Source: Yarrowia lipolytica (Eukaryota; Ascomycota; Dipodascomycetes; Dipodascales). Taken from it: a stretch of DNA of 64,000 bases. The notes below the pieces were generated by a model. That model saw only the letters and a program-made list of their open reading frames with translations, ran no database searches and was not told where the DNA came from. How positions within the stretch are numbered: position 1 is the stretch's first letter; each line of letters opens with the position of its first letter. This document shows, piece after piece, positions 19,851 through 31,538 of this stretch. The position numbers and the translations under genes are program-made. The stretch is taken from contig NC_090775.1 in the NCBI RefSeq assembly GCF_001761485.1, forward strand, positions 3,789,001-3,853,000. Direction: 5' to 3'.

Positions 19851-22608
19851 CGTTGTATGGGGGGTAGGTGGTTTAGTGTGGGGTTAAGAAGACTGGTTCA
19901 AGTTCGAGCTGGAAGGGTGGTTGATATTCAGTCTAGGTTGATAAGCGCAACTTAAACTCGATCTGCATAGGGCGATGCACCATGACGACTGGTCCTGGAA
20001 ACCGCTGAAAGAGCGCAATTGAATGTCTGATGTGGTTTTGAATGGGTTATAGGGGCACATATATATTATAGATCGGCTTGAGGCCATTTTTTTATGTGTT
20101 TGGGGTTCACAAATCACCGTAAATCGCAGATAATTGTTGTCTCACCACCTGACACGTCATGACTGGGGTATAACGCGGATATGTTGTCTGGAAGGTTTTT
20201 TGACGACACAAAGCTATCAATCGACTTTGAGTCAACTTTCTGAGCTTTCCAAGCTCTTTTATGGTGAAATATCCCCTCAATTCCGCTCTCCAGCATCTTT
20301 CCGGAATAATTGACTCGATTGGTGCTGCGCATATTATGCACCTGCTGCGCCGATGTCACAAGGTGGCGTAGACTACTATCAAGATGCAAAAGGGTCTAAG
20401 AGACGGTTACAAGCGAGATGTTTTTATAAGTATGTTTCAAAAGTGAATCTCTTCTAATATCCTCGGCATTTTGACTCACAAGTTCTCTGGCATCAGAATC
20501 TCAGACACGTTCTATACAACTCCGACTTAGGTTTCGTAAAAGCTGTGTGAGTTGAAACGTCCACGCGAGGTCCTTATTGAGGTTCAGCCTCGAGCCTCTG
20601 GAGAGACGGGATGAGATTCTCAGAACAAGCACACACCCACGATTCATTTTTACAAGTACAAGTAGGAGGAACTACAAGTACTTGCAATAAAAAGAAGAGC
20701 AAACTTCTTGTTTGCCACTATACATGGCTAGCGTCTCAAATTGAACTGTTTGGACCCAGCTCATACCCAGCTCATACACCTTGGATTAATTATTCCGGTA
20801 ATACACACTACTCCGACATACAGTAGCTTGTAAGTAGTGCCGTAGGAACCAACGTTAAATGAAGGGTCATATTCAAGGAGAATCCGCACTAACAACCAGG
20901 CTATAATATGACGTCTCTCAGTTGACGAACCTATGCTCAGCCTTTGAATGTAAGACGCCAAGTCACTGATATTTGTGTTCCTTAGTCAGACACTAGTTGT
21001 CACAACTGCGAACAATAATACGTATCAGTGTCTGTGTGGGGACTGAAGGGAATGACCGTTTGGGGCGGGCCATGTGTGGTGAGTTATTGCAGTTGTAACC
21101 GAGGTGGTCGCATTCAGACCTCGTTAACTTACATATGCCAATAATTGAGGAAAGGAGAATCATGTCGAAATACACGTGATCAAACCGCATGTGTTTATAT
21201 GAAATGGATACCATTACCACAGAACTGATAGTGTCTTCGCTTCTCTCTGGCTTGGCCCAAGTCCAGGATTTGGCTGTGCAGTTGCTGAGATGCAAGTACT
21301 CGTAGCCACTCCATTGTACTTGCACCGTGGCATTAGACACACGATGTCCATAAATTGATTTCCCCGATTGATATTTTTCTCATTTTCCCCTATTTTTCAC
21401 GACAACTTCTCATTTCTCGACAACCTGTCCGGATCAACTTTGGTCCAACCGTTATGCACGCACAGAAATGCATTCTCCTGTCAATGTCGAGTATGTATGA
21501 TAGGTGAGACCTCTCAACGTCTGTCAGTGCCGTTCATTATAAACTACACTGTACTTGTAGGTGTTCACAGACACCGGCTTCTGTACTTGTACTTGTAAGT
21601 GAAAGCAGCTCTGTCTATATACAAATGTAGACCAGAACCACTTACGACGGTGATCATGGCTTGGGGCTTATTTTGACACAGCCACCCATTCGGGCCGTGT
21701 CTTGTAAAAGGGGTTAACAATTGCCACGGTTGTCCTTGCTAGCTAAAAGCAAATAAAGCGTCTAAAACAGAGACCAAAAATCTACAGTACTACTCGTACT
21801 TTGTAGCCAGATACGAGTGGAGCCCACGCAATGTCACATGTTTTCGTGTCTTGATCCACCTTAAACTCGTAAAACTTGACAAATCGCGTTCTGTAGATCA
21901 CTTTCAGACACAGCAATGCTCATTTAATTTCACTCTCCACGCGCTTTATCGTTCTCGTCTTTTACAACAGAGTTTGTGCTTTCAAAAACCTACCCCCAAT
22001 AGGCGAGATTGATTTGAGGTGGCTCCACATCGGTGACTGTACAAGACAAGCTAGGCCCTCTGCGTTACCAGGGTAAAACAGAGAAAATTGGCACATATCA
22101 CAGCCTCTGAGCACCACATGACCGCTCCATGCCACCCTGCAACTATACCTCTCTCCTCTCTCTCTCTTATTTACTTTATCCCAAAGTGGCATGCCTCATG
22201 CCCATTTGGGATGGTGCCATTCAGAAAGGGATACATGATTGGTGGGCTGGAGTGTGGCAGTTCGATCCTGCTGAAGCCCGAGGTACAAAAATTCTGCAGC
22301 ACCCAGTCGCAACCGGCATCCGCTCCAAATACCAGCGAGAAATCCTATCATGCAATAATTTTTGAACGAACCATTTTTCGCGTGGTTGCGACAGCCTTGT
22401 TCATGTCACCACTCCGACGTCACACCGTGCATATCCATGCAGGTTACATGCGCTCACTCACGTCTTCCGGGTAACTAGTCGGAACCTTCGCACTGCTCGC
22501 ACCAGTCGCAAACCTAAAACACGATCCCTGGATCAAAAGCGTGTCCTGTAGAGTCGGATTGTTCTTGTCGCACTCACACACACGCACACTCAACCAACAA
22601 CATCAACA
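19851..22608. other. Long intergenic region upstream of ERG13
   Basis: About 2.75 kb between the divergent metalloprotease gene and ERG13, with no supported gene. A TATA-like tract (ATATATATTATA, about 20058-20069) is placed for the leftward gene. The right end has a CA-rich leader (CACTCACACACACGCACACTC) just before the ERG13 ATG and a CT-rich run near 22148-22170. Several TACTTGTA / CAAGTACTTG motifs occur (20651-20684, 21551-21600). A B-box-like GTTCGATCC at about 22260 has no tRNA structure around it. Confidence 0.45.
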
Positions 22609-23949
22609 ATGTCGCAACCCCAGAACGTTGGAATCAAAGCCCTCGAGATCTACGTGCCTTCTCGAATTGTCAACCAGGCTGAGCTCGAGAAGCACGACGG
22701 TGTCGCTGCTGGCAAGTACACCATTGGTCTTGGTCAGACCAACATGGCCTTTGTCGACGACAGAGAGGACATCTATTCCTTTGCCCTGACCGCCGTCTCT
22801 CGACTGCTCAAGAACAACAACATCGACCCTGCATCTATTGGTCGAATCGAGGTTGGTACTGAAACCCTTCTGGACAAGTCCAAGTCCGTCAAGTCTGTGC
22901 TCATGCAGCTCTTTGGCGAGAACAGCAACATTGAGGGTGTGGACAACGTCAACGCCTGCTACGGAGGAACCAACGCCCTGTTCAACGCTATCAACTGGGT
23001 TGAGGGTCGATCTTGGGACGGCCGAAACGCCATCGTCGTTGCCGGTGACATTGCCCTCTACGCAAAGGGCGCTGCCCGACCCACCGGAGGTGCCGGCTGT
23101 GTTGCCATGCTCATTGGCCCCGACGCTCCCCTGGTTCTTGACAACGTCCACGGATCTTACTTCGAGCATGCCTACGATTTCTACAAGCCTGATCTGACCT
23201 CCGAGTACCCCTATGTTGATGGCCACTACTCCCTGACCTGTTACACAAAGGCCCTCGACAAGGCCTACGCTGCCTACAACGCCCGAGCCGAGAAGGTCGG
23301 TCTGTTCAAGGACTCCGACAAGAAGGGTGCTGACCGATTTGACTACTCTGCCTTCCACGTGCCCACCTGCAAGCTTGTCACCAAGTCTTACGCTCGACTT
23401 CTCTACAACGACTACCTCAACGACAAGAGCCTGTACGAGGGCCAGGTCCCCGAGGAGGTTGCTGCCGTCTCCTACGATGCCTCTCTCACCGACAAGACCG
23501 TCGAGAAGACCTTCCTTGGTATTGCCAAGGCTCAGTCCGCCGAGCGAATGGCTCCTTCTCTCCAGGGACCCACCAACACCGGTAACATGTACACCGCCTC
23601 TGTGTACGCTTCTCTCATCTCTCTGCTGACTTTTGTCCCCGCTGAGCAGCTGCAGGGCAAGCGAATCTCTCTCTTCTCTTACGGATCTGGTCTTGCTTCC
23701 ACTCTTTTCTCTCTGACCGTCAAGGGAGACATTTCTCCCATCGTCAAGGCCTGCGACTTCAAGGCTAAGCTCGATGACCGATCCACCGAGACTCCCGTCG
23801 ACTACGAGGCTGCCACCGATCTCCGAGAGAAGGCCCACCTCAAGAAGAACTTTGAGCCCCAGGGAGACATCAAGCACATCAAGTCTGGCGTCTACTACCT
23901 CACCAACATCGATGACATGTTCCGACGAAAGTACGAGATCAAGCAGTAG
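22609..23949 (+). CDS. ERG13: ERG13, hydroxymethylglutaryl-CoA synthase
   Basis: HMG-CoA synthase joins acetyl-CoA and acetoacetyl-CoA to HMG-CoA, the step before HMG-CoA reductase in the mevalonate and sterol pathway. The 446-residue protein has all catalytic residues: Glu85 in [16 protein letters not shown], the nucleophile Cys117 in [18 protein letters not shown] and His250 in [28 protein letters not shown] and [15 protein letters not shown] are further family blocks. No targeting signal is seen, as expected for the cytosolic form. Codon bias is strong (GCC, AAG, GTC, CTC), suggesting high expression. The ATG follows AACATCAACA, a favourable leader. The 2.7-kb upstream region is unusually long for a yeast promoter. 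Identification is firm. Confidence 0.98.
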   Translation: MSQPQNVGIKALEIYVPSRIVNQAELEKHDGVAAGKYTIGLGQTNMAFVDDREDIYSFALTAVSRLLKNNNIDPASIGRIEVGTETLLDKSKSVKSVLMQLFGENSNIEGVDNVNACYGGTNALFNAINWVEGRSWDGRNAIVVAGDIALYAKGAARPTGGAGCVAMLIGPDAPLVLDNVHGSYFEHAYDFYKPDLTSEYPYVDGHYSLTCYTKALDKAYAAYNARAEKVGLFKDSDKKGADRFDYSAFHVPTCKLVTKSYARLLYNDYLNDKSLYEGQVPEEVAAVSYDASLTDKTVEKTFLGIAKAQSAERMAPSLQGPTNTGNMYTASVYASLISLLTFVPAEQLQGKRISLFSYGSGLASTLFSLTVKGDISPIVKACDFKAKLDDRSTETPVDYEAATDLREKAHLKKNFEPQGDIKHIKSGVYYLTNIDDMFRRKYEIKQ

Positions 23950-25047
23950 ATTGTTAAGATGCAACTAGGGAAGGGGAATTAAAATTCATATAGCAATAAT
24001 GTATAATAGCTAGGAAATGTGTGTGGTTGTAGATCGACACTTGTATATAGCTTGTGTCTCACTTTGAAGAACCCAATTATGCATGATACATGCATGATTC
24101 CACACTACAGCAGGAGTATGGTGGATTCCAGAACAAGTGATGATGATGAGTGATCAGCAGGTTTTGGGAAGTATCTGTCTTTACCAGGAGGTGTCCTAAG
24201 AGCTTAAATTGAACCTTGTACGGATTGTGGCGGCAGGTACTGTTGGTTTTTACGAATAAGGATAAGTAGCTCAGCTGCTTTCGTGCGAAAAGTGTATAGT
24301 AGGCATTTTCACCATCACTTACTATAGATACCGGTAGTAGATCGTGAGGGCTAGAGATACGTGCGATACGTGCTGTTACTCCAGAGAGGTTAGATAAGAA
24401 CCAAGCACTTTCTATCATGAATAATAGTTTGCTCTTCAATAGGGTGTGATTATGGAACGTTTTGGTCACCCTTGTGCTTACTAAGTACCATTCTCAAGTA
24501 CATACTTGACCACGTTGAACTAAGTGCTAACTGTCTATTTGTAGCTACTGTTACACCAGTGCACTGTATGTGGGGTTGCTAGGTGCCAGACATTGCAAGA
24601 TTCTTACAATGACACGCGTTATTTACAACTATTATTAATACTGTAATTGGTTACGTAATAGCTGGTTGGATACAACTACTCTCACTGGTTGTTGAAGTAC
24701 TTCTTACCAGACCTCATCTTGGCCACAAGTGCGAGTGCCTCACCATATGCTTTGGAGGTTGTGGCAGGGCAGACAGACTTGATTGCAAGGGCCAGCAGTC
24801 AAGAGAACGTGACGTATGAAGGAAAACCGACAGTGAAACTGGAAAATAAATAGGCTGATAGATTAAAAGAAAAACAAGTCATGTAATAATCATAAAAATT
24901 CACTTCTAAATACATCTGTGCACACGAAAAACACGAGAAGTGGAGCTCGTGTAGGACCAATTTCACACCCAAATGGGACAACCTAAATCGTAGATGAGGT
25001 TTTGACCCATAATGTGGTGTCTCTGCACATAAATTGAACCTATCGCC
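23950..25047. other. Intergenic region between ERG13 and an orphan membrane protein gene
   Basis: About 1.1 kb. AT-rich sequence with TATATAG and AATAATGTATAATAG after ERG13 fits a 3' processing region. On the minus strand at 24682-24798 there is a short coding-like frame, listed separately. Nothing else is supported. Confidence 0.4.
24682..24798 (-). pseudogene. Coding-like 38-codon fragment without start
   Basis: On the minus strand, an open stretch bounded upstream by TGA reads LLALAIKSVCPATTSKAY then GEALALVAKMRSGKKYFNNQ and stops with TGA at 24682-24684. Codon use (GCC, AAG, TCC, TAC, TTC, AAC) matches the genes of the window rather than the AT-rich flanks. No acceptor with a CTAAC branch lies just before it. 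It may be a remnant of a lost gene or a last exon whose upstream parts I cannot see. Confidence 0.22.
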
Positions 25048-26595
25048 ATGACGACGCGTCAACCATACAAACCAAAGTACATTCCGCTATACGCTGCAAG
25101 GTCGGAAAAGAAGGAGACTGAGGCGCCGGCACACAAGCTCGAGCAACAAGACATTTCAGAGCTCAGGCAGCAGATTGACGACTTTCGAGAAGAAATCAGA
25201 ACAAGCCCAGTTTCTTACCCCAAAGAACCAATGGCAGACCCTCACAGACGATTTGCCATTCCAACAGATTTGTCTCGATTTGAGCGGCTCCGACGAGGTC
25301 TCAGACGCGAAGAGGACGCGGACATTAATCTCGGCGCAAACTACTCGCGATACAGACTGGAAACCAGAAGGAACGTGGAGGACGACGATGAGGTCCCCGA
25401 GACAAGGACTACACGCGTCTCCAAGAGAGATCGAGATCACAATGAACTTTCGACGAATCAAACCCGGCTGCGGAGCAACAGCAGATCTAGAAACCCTCCA
25501 CAACAATACCTCAACAAATTGCACATACAGGGGGAGGAGGAGTTTGAAGACCAGTACGCTGAGATCAAGGAGGAGTCTCACGACGAAGACACGTCTCTGT
25601 ATCATCCCATGCCACAGATGCGCCGTTATGCAGGCTACAACGCGTTCACAGGATCGCCTCAGAAGAAGGTGACAATTACGGAGCCACAGGAGAAGCCACA
25701 GGAGAAGCATATGAGACCCAGAAGTCGTGATCCGGACACCAGGGCAGAGCATCGAATTCACGAAGCCACACGACTGGTGGAGGACAAGCTCGAGCAGTAT
25801 ATGGGTGCCATCGAGGCCAGCAAGGGCCCAGAGGTGGCTCAGCAGTTTGTGCGAGAGTACGAGCTCATGATGGACCTGCTGAGCAAAGAGTATCAGGGGT
25901 TTAAAGATTTTCAACAAAAGCAACCTACCCAGACCCCTATTTCAAAGACTTCACCTAAGTCTGTCTCGAAAACAACACAAAGGTCAGCTTCCAAAAAGGG
26001 TATCATCAAAATGCCGACTCAATCCGCCAGCAGGAGACCTACTGAGGACATTAATGACGATTATGAGGAGGAACGAGACATTGAACAAGACTACGGAAAG
26101 AAACGTCCTCAAGTCAAGATTGAGAAACAAGAGGAGGATGCTCGACCTGAGAATGATAGCAGAAGGGCCCAAAAAGGCATGCATGAGTTAGAAAGGGAAA
26201 TCACACAGACACCGACCAAATCGCTTGATCCACACACCCCTCAAAAGGTGGTGATACCCAATACCGGAGTCTGGGCACGAGCCCGGTCTACAATCTCCAG
26301 ATCCTGTAGAGCCGTTGTTGGGACCTGGCAAACCACTACATCTCCCCTACTTCTTCTGGCAACCTCGTTCTTCTTCTGGCAAGCAATTCGATTGTATGTA
26401 TACGCGACACTTTTCATCATCCCCCCTTACCTAAACTAACACAGGGCTCTCACCTTTTTCTGCCTGGATGACGACGAGGAGTTTGTGCGCCAGCAGCTGG
26501 TTCAGGGCATGAGCTACGCTGAAATCGAACACATGTGGGGCCTGCGAGGCTTCAATATATGCGGTGGGGTGTGGAGGCCTCCAGTTCCACAGTAG
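25048..26595 (+). CDS. Orphan tail-anchored-like membrane protein (one intron), function unknown
   Basis: Exon 1 is 25048-26393, a 51-nt intron lies at 26394-26444 (GTATGT ... CTAACACAG) and exon 2 is 26445-26595, giving 498 residues. Most of the protein is hydrophilic and highly charged, with helix-prone stretches (EQQDISELRQQIDDFREEI near residue 35; about 230-290) and many phosphorylatable Ser/Thr-Pro sites (ITQTPTKSLDPHTPQK). Near residue 435 a single hydrophobic segment spans the splice junction (SPLLLLATSFFFWQAIRLAL, TFFC). About 40 residues follow it (DDDEEFVRQQLVQGMSYAEI ... VWRPPVPQ). Without splicing the frame ends in the intron, and splicing extends it with a sensible sequence. I recognise no family. 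The layout of a large soluble part plus one late membrane segment suits an organelle or nuclear-envelope protein, but this is inference. Confidence 0.75.
26394..26444 (+). other. Intron of the orphan membrane protein gene (51 nt)
   Basis: Donor GTATGT, branch plus acceptor CTAACACAG. It splits the Leu codon after CAAGCAATTCGATT in phase 2 and places the splice inside the membrane segment. Retention would end the protein after 17 extra residues at a TAA that lies within the branch site. Confidence 0.85.
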
Positions 26596-27152
26596 ACACG
26601 ACACGACTAACCGCGCTAGAGACACCATGCCACTCTAACTGTACACTATCTAATAAATAGACTGCTAACAATGTTTGTGGAGGGTTGTATAGCCGATCCA
26701 GCTCATAGTAGGTTCGCTATACATGTACAGTATGTTCTTGGAGATGCTTTCAGTGATTACAGTATGTGGCGAAAAGAGGCGAGAAGAGTGAAGTACAAAG
26801 ATGAAAGGGAATAACAAGCGCTTGAAATGAAAGAATGAAAGAATGGCAAACGAAAAAATCTGTCGAGAACATATTTTTCTTCATATTCTGTGTGAATAAT
26901 ATCCTGTGTCTATGCTTTCAGACGCTCGTGTCTGCCATCGCACGATACAATATGGGACCATAAATCAATGTTCAAAAGCTCATCCGGCTAACTATATTGC
27001 CTCACAATATAAAACAAAGGTACAGGAGCACTCTCTGCTGCACCTTCCTCCCTGTGTCCTCGACTTCCACACCCCCAAATTCACGCCAACATTACATAAG
27101 CAAAATAGAGTTCCTTGCATAAGACTGCACGTCATTTAGGCACTAAAAAAAA
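26596..27152. other. Intergenic region before the TRF4/5-like gene
   Basis: About 560 bp, no coding-like frame. It ends in an A-run directly before the ATG at 27153. No clear TATA box is seen. Confidence 0.4.
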
Positions 27153-29303
27153 ATGTTCTCCGAAGTATTGTCACCAATGGCAAAACGAACAACTAAGCTG
27201 CCGCCAGCTACAGTGGCTACAAAGGCGGATTTGAGGAACCGCCCTATCGCACAGCCTGTGAGTCGGCGTAGGGGCCAACAAGCAACGCCTAACAACGCCA
27301 ACAACAACAGCAATAACAACAGCGCGGAAGACAAAAGTAACAACACAAATGATACCAAGGACAGCAAAGATGGCAAGGAAAAGGCCAGCAAGAAGAAACG
27401 AAAGAAGAACAAGAAGAAGAGCCAATCGGGACCCATTAGTCCGCAGGACCGTCGAAACTCTGGAAACGGATACAACGTCCTGGTAGACGAGAATGACGAC
27501 AAATCTGGAGATGAGGGAGAGAGAAGCTCTAAGAAGAGAAGAACTGCGGGATCTGCTGCATCGACCACCGCTTCTTCAGATATGGACAGCGAAAATGAGA
27601 GATCGGTCTCCACAGCACCTACATCTGCCCCAGCTCCCAAACCTCCTGCTGACTCTCCTCCTCCTCCACCACCAGTTGATCCCAGTGAGTGGAACATGAA
27701 CGAGGATTTTGTCGGGTTTGATTTTTCGGATGGTGAGGATGAGGAAGACGAAGAGCCAGAGGAGCCCGTCAGATCGCGTAAGCGAACTATCGAGGAGGTG
27801 GACGATGCAAGTTCAGGACCTGCTTCCAAGAAACAGGACCTTGAGGCCCCATGGATCAAGTCAAACTACCATCAATACGACCGTGTGTCTGATTGGTTGC
27901 AGGAGGAAGTGATGGACTTTGTCAAGTACATTTCTCCCACTCAGTCGGAGATAAAGGCACGTCAGGATCTGGTGGAGCGTGTTCGAGGGGCCGTGAACGG
28001 CCTGTGGGGAGACGCGAAGGTGCACGTACTGGGATCATTCACTACCAACATGCACCTGCCTCAGAGTGATATTGATCTCGTCGTCTGCAGTCCTCACGGA
28101 CACTACGGCGAGAGAGCTTGCATTTACCAGCTCAGCAGTGTCATTCGAAGCCGGATGAAGGTTGCGGAGCTCCAGACTATCACAAAGGCCAGAGTGCCTA
28201 TTATCAAGTTCATCGACTCGAGAACGGGCGTCCATGTGGACATATCGTTTGAGAAGGACGGAGGAATCAAGACTGCATCTACCATCACGAAATGGAGCAA
28301 GAGCATGCCTGCTCTTCGACCCCTGGTGTTGATTGTCAAACAGTTCCTGTCGAGTAGACGACTTAACGAGGTCTTCACAGGTGGTCTGGGTGGATTTTCA
28401 GTCATTTGCATGGTGTACTCGTTCCTGATTCAGCATCCCCGAATTTCGACGGGCGACATTAGCCCCATGGACAACCTTGGAGTTTTGTTGATTGAGTTCT
28501 TCGAGCTCTACGGTGTCAACTTCAATTACGAGCGTGTTGCTCTCAACATGGATGGTAACTGTGGTTACCTTAGCAAACGTTTGTACCCTGATCTCATTGG
28601 TCGAAACCCCTTTGCCGTGGCAATCCGTGATCCTGATGATCATGAGAACAATATTTCCCAGGGAACCTTCAACATGCGAAATATCAAACGTGCCTTCAGC
28701 GGTGCATTCCAACTGCTGTCGGGTAAGTGTCTTGATATGAACAAGACTGGATATAAGGGACGCCAGGGGAAGAGTTTACTGACATCCATCATCAAGCTGA
28801 AGGGTCCTGTCCGAGACCAGACCCCTGATGCAATTACCGAACCTCTCAAGTACACAGGTGGAGGGGATGAGTTCAAGATCCCTCAGGACGCTGTGTACAA
28901 CTCCGTGCTAATGAACGATGAGGACGAGGATGAGAAGGCTAAGCAAGCAGAAGATGCTGACAAAACAAAGAGGCGTGCTGCCCAGAGGGAGGAGCAGAAA
29001 AAGAAGAAGGAGTTGACTACTGCATCAGATGACAAGATTCCCAAGGGTCCAGCAGCAGATAGAAACCAGCCCAAGGCCGATCAGAGAAAAATGTCCAAGG
29101 ATAGAGCCGCTGCACGAGCTGCTGCGCGTGAGGTGATGGAGATTTCGAGCGATGACGACGACGGTTCCGACAGCAAGAATGGTGGAGCTAAGAGCAATCC
29201 CATTGACTTGTCGTCGGATGAGGAGAAGGGTCGATCTGACATCAAGAAAGATCCTTCGGCCAAGCGACGATTCTGGCAGCAGAAAGGAGGACTGGATTAC
29301 TAG
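27153..29303 (+). CDS. PAP2: Non-canonical poly(A) polymerase of the TRAMP complex (TRF4/TRF5 type)
   Basis: Trf4/Trf5 add short oligo(A) tails to faulty nuclear RNAs and hand them to the exosome as part of TRAMP. The nucleotidyltransferase core has the Gly-Ser signature and catalytic carboxylates in LGSFTTNMHLPQSDIDLVV (Asp306, Asp308), a third Asp in VHVDISF near residue 366, and GGFSVICMVYSFLIQHP. The nucleotide recognition segment follows (NFNYERVALNMDGNCGYLSK). The N-terminal ~230 residues are low complexity, basic then acidic with a poly-Pro run. The C-terminus is Lys/Asp-rich with two SSD-type acidic motifs. At 716 residues it is longer than yeast Trf4 because of these tails. A second in-frame ATG at 27177 (MAKRTTKLPP) could also start it. 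The TRF4-versus-TRF5 choice is not resolvable, since many yeasts have only one. Confidence 0.93.
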   Translation: MFSEVLSPMAKRTTKLPPATVATKADLRNRPIAQPVSRRRGQQATPNNANNNSNNNSAEDKSNNTNDTKDSKDGKEKASKKKRKKNKKKSQSGPISPQDRRNSGNGYNVLVDENDDKSGDEGERSSKKRRTAGSAASTTASSDMDSENERSVSTAPTSAPAPKPPADSPPPPPPVDPSEWNMNEDFVGFDFSDGEDEEDEEPEEPVRSRKRTIEEVDDASSGPASKKQDLEAPWIKSNYHQYDRVSDWLQEEVMDFVKYISPTQSEIKARQDLVERVRGAVNGLWGDAKVHVLGSFTTNMHLPQSDIDLVVCSPHGHYGERACIYQLSSVIRSRMKVAELQTITKARVPIIKFIDSRTGVHVDISFEKDGGIKTASTITKWSKSMPALRPLVLIVKQFLSSRRLNEVFTGGLGGFSVICMVYSFLIQHPRISTGDISPMDNLGVLLIEFFELYGVNFNYERVALNMDGNCGYLSKRLYPDLIGRNPFAVAIRDPDDHENNISQGTFNMRNIKRAFSGAFQLLSGKCLDMNKTGYKGRQGKSLLTSIIKLKGPVRDQTPDAITEPLKYTGGGDEFKIPQDAVYNSVLMNDEDEDEKAKQAEDADKTKRRAAQREEQKKKKELTTASDDKIPKGPAADRNQPKADQRKMSKDRAAARAAAREVMEISSDDDDGSDSKNGGAKSNPIDLSSDEEKGRSDIKKDPSAKRRFWQQKGGLDY

Positions 29304-29409
29304 CGAGGTGCGGAGACAGAGATAGAATAATGTAAATTAATGGCGTTACCTACACACGCTTCACACAAGGCAATCTGAATATACTAATAACATTGCAAAT
29401 TAAATGTAC

Positions 29410-30132
29410 TTATTTACCGCCATGAAGCTTGAACCACTGGGTGAAGTCGGCGAATGCCTTCTCCTTGGCGAACTTGACAGGAGGGTCATTAGGGTCGCCT
29501 CGGCATGCAAAACCGTGGACAGTCTTGGAGCTGAGGGTGGCGTAGTAGGTCTTTCCGGTCTCTTTGAGAGCAGCCTCGACGTTGGCTCGCAGCTCGGGAG
29601 TGTAAATATTATCAGTCTCTGCAGCAGCAATGATCAGAGGGTGCTTGATAGCCTTGGCATCCTCCACAGTGACGAAAGAGGGATGAGCCCAAGCCAGAGC
29701 GTTGACGAGATCAGTGGCTCCCAGAGCTCCGACAAGCTTTCCTCCGTAGCAGTATCCAACAGTTCCCACAAACGAGGGCTTGAAGTCGTCCCTAATGTGC
29801 TGTGCGATTTCCTTGGCGAAGGGGATAGTGGTTTCAAATGTGTGTCGGGGGAACCAATCGTTCATAAGGGAAAAGCTCTCAGGAGGGTTGAGTGCGACTG
29901 GGTCGTTGTTGAAGAGATCGGGAACGACAACAAAGAAGCCCTCCTCGGCAAATTGATCGGCCAGGAGCAGGGAGCCCTTGTATTCGAGACCCAGAATGTC
30001 GGTCAACAGTAGCACAATCTTGTCAGAGGGCTTACCTGCAAAGTAAGTCTTTGTTCCATGAAAGTCCTTAAACTCACCGGAAATCTCTCCGTCGTGCTTG
30101 AAACCGGTAGCGCAGCAGGGAAGGAGAACCAT
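29410..30132 (-). CDS. Dienelactone-hydrolase family protein (AIM2-like)
   Basis: This 240-residue alpha/beta hydrolase has the dienelactone hydrolase triad. The nucleophile Cys128 is in GTVGYCYGGKLVGALG, Asp174 in AAETDNIYTPE and His206 in SSKTVHGFACRGD. Fungal members such as yeast Aim2 are cytosolic proteins of uncertain substrate. The N-terminal MVLLPCCATGFKHDGE block is typical of them. No signal peptide is evident despite the hydrophobic start. The length is normal and the frame intact. It converges with the TRF4/5-like gene, with about 105 nt between stops. Family is firm, substrate unknown. Confidence 0.9.
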   Translation of the reverse strand: MVLLPCCATGFKHDGEISGEFKDFHGTKTYFAGKPSDKIVLLLTDILGLEYKGSLLLADQFAEEGFFVVVPDLFNNDPVALNPPESFSLMNDWFPRHTFETTIPFAKEIAQHIRDDFKPSFVGTVGYCYGGKLVGALGATDLVNALAWAHPSFVTVEDAKAIKHPLIIAAAETDNIYTPELRANVEAALKETGKTYYATLSSKTVHGFACRGDPNDPPVKFAKEKAFADFTQWFKLHGGK

Positions 30133-31538
30133 TGTGAATAATTGAGTGCCTGCGAGTGGAGTGTGTCTTTCGACGACGGGAAATGTTCAGTGGCTTTTTG
30201 TAGATTGCGTTTTAGGGTTTGCCTAGTTGGTGGGTGACCTCCATGGGCTGCTTATCATATAGTGGGAGGCGGGGGCTCAAGCCTACTTGTACTTTATATT
30301 TTAGCAGATAAGGCAGTAAAAACTCGTTAATAGTAGATATACTAGCACAGGTCATTCCTAACTTGACTTATCGGCCCTGCCCAACCCTTTCTGTGTTCTA
30401 CTCATCGCCATTTTAACTTCCCGCAGATGCATATGAGCATGTGCGGACTTTTTGTTAGAGGAGGGGCTTACAAATCACACTTTCTTGGCTCTCGGATATG
30501 AAAGTTAACTACACGTGCTGAGTGGGGGAACTAATGAGAGACCTCATACAAGTGTTGCAAGTTACCATAAAGGAAGGTCAACAGTACTGGAAGTTGCGCA
30601 TTCTGTGATTCAACGAAATTGTTCTTGTGTGTTGTTGCATGACGAGATGTAATGATGATTTAGTCATGCTCGTTGGTCCAGAAACTCTGAACTGGTATTT
30701 GTACTGCAACGGCTGAAAGTTCAGCAATACAGACGTAAATAGAAACCGTATCTTGTGTCTAAAGTGGCGCGTTGTAAATGGTGATTAATTTTTGGGCGTT
30801 CCTGGACGCGGTTGTTTCAATGACAGTAAATGTCGTATCGAGTGTCTTAGCTTTCCAATCAAATCAAAGTTTCATAAACCTGCAGTGCCAAGCTATTAGC
30901 GATGTTCGCTTTTGTCATTACTTTTTCTGCAGTTCTCTTATCGATCGACTCTTATACCGTAAATGAGCCGGTCATATTCGTCTATCTGTTTTTCGATTGG
31001 CCGCTAGATTCCTTGTTTTGAAGGCGCTAAATCGAAGTGCCCAGATGTATTACCTCACCCTTATTGATGTGGAAGGCTGCGGACGGACGCAAAACCGGAC
31101 GCGGCTTGTTGGCAAAACAATGTCTTATAAAAATCCCTAAGACGCAAATAAAAGCAATAGTTCACAGGTTCAAGTTCAAGTAATCTGTTCAGTTGCTGTG
31201 GTCCGTGCTCCCGATCACAATTGACTGTTGGGGTTTTGTTTTGTTTTACTTGTACAGCACACAATCTCTTGTCTCAGAAAAGACAAACACCTCCACGTGC
31301 AAGTAATGTGGGGTTTTGAATTCACTACAAGGGTCTTCTCGTATCAATAGGTTTCCCTTTACCTCACGAGTCGGGGACCGACGATACTTTTTGCTAGTGT
31401 CGCTGTGCTCGTATCCAGAGCTTGAAGGTCGTTGTGCCTATTGTGCCTACAGATCCGGTGTTTTTTCAAAACAATAATATTAAATAAATAGGCGAGTTAT
31501 ATAAGAATGAGTGTTAAGAAGACACTTTTTTCCACCAC
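30133..31538. other. Intergenic region upstream of the dienelactone-hydrolase gene
   Basis: About 1.4 kb with no supported gene. Its left end holds the promoter of the dienelactone-hydrolase gene and its right end the 3' flank of the permease gene. TACTTGTAC motifs occur near 30285 and 31248. Confidence 0.4.

Noticed and set aside
22255-22270. B-box-like GTTCGATCC, possible tRNA gene
   Set aside because: No A-box at the right distance and no cloverleaf arms can be formed around it.
22088-22474. 128-codon frame in the ERG13 upstream region
   Set aside because: No domain or coding bias. It lies in probable promoter DNA.
22603-23964. 453-codon open frame antisense to ERG13
   Set aside because: It mirrors the strongly biased ERG13 codons and has Val/Leu/Ser/Gly-rich low-information sequence. 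ERG13 on the other strand is certain.
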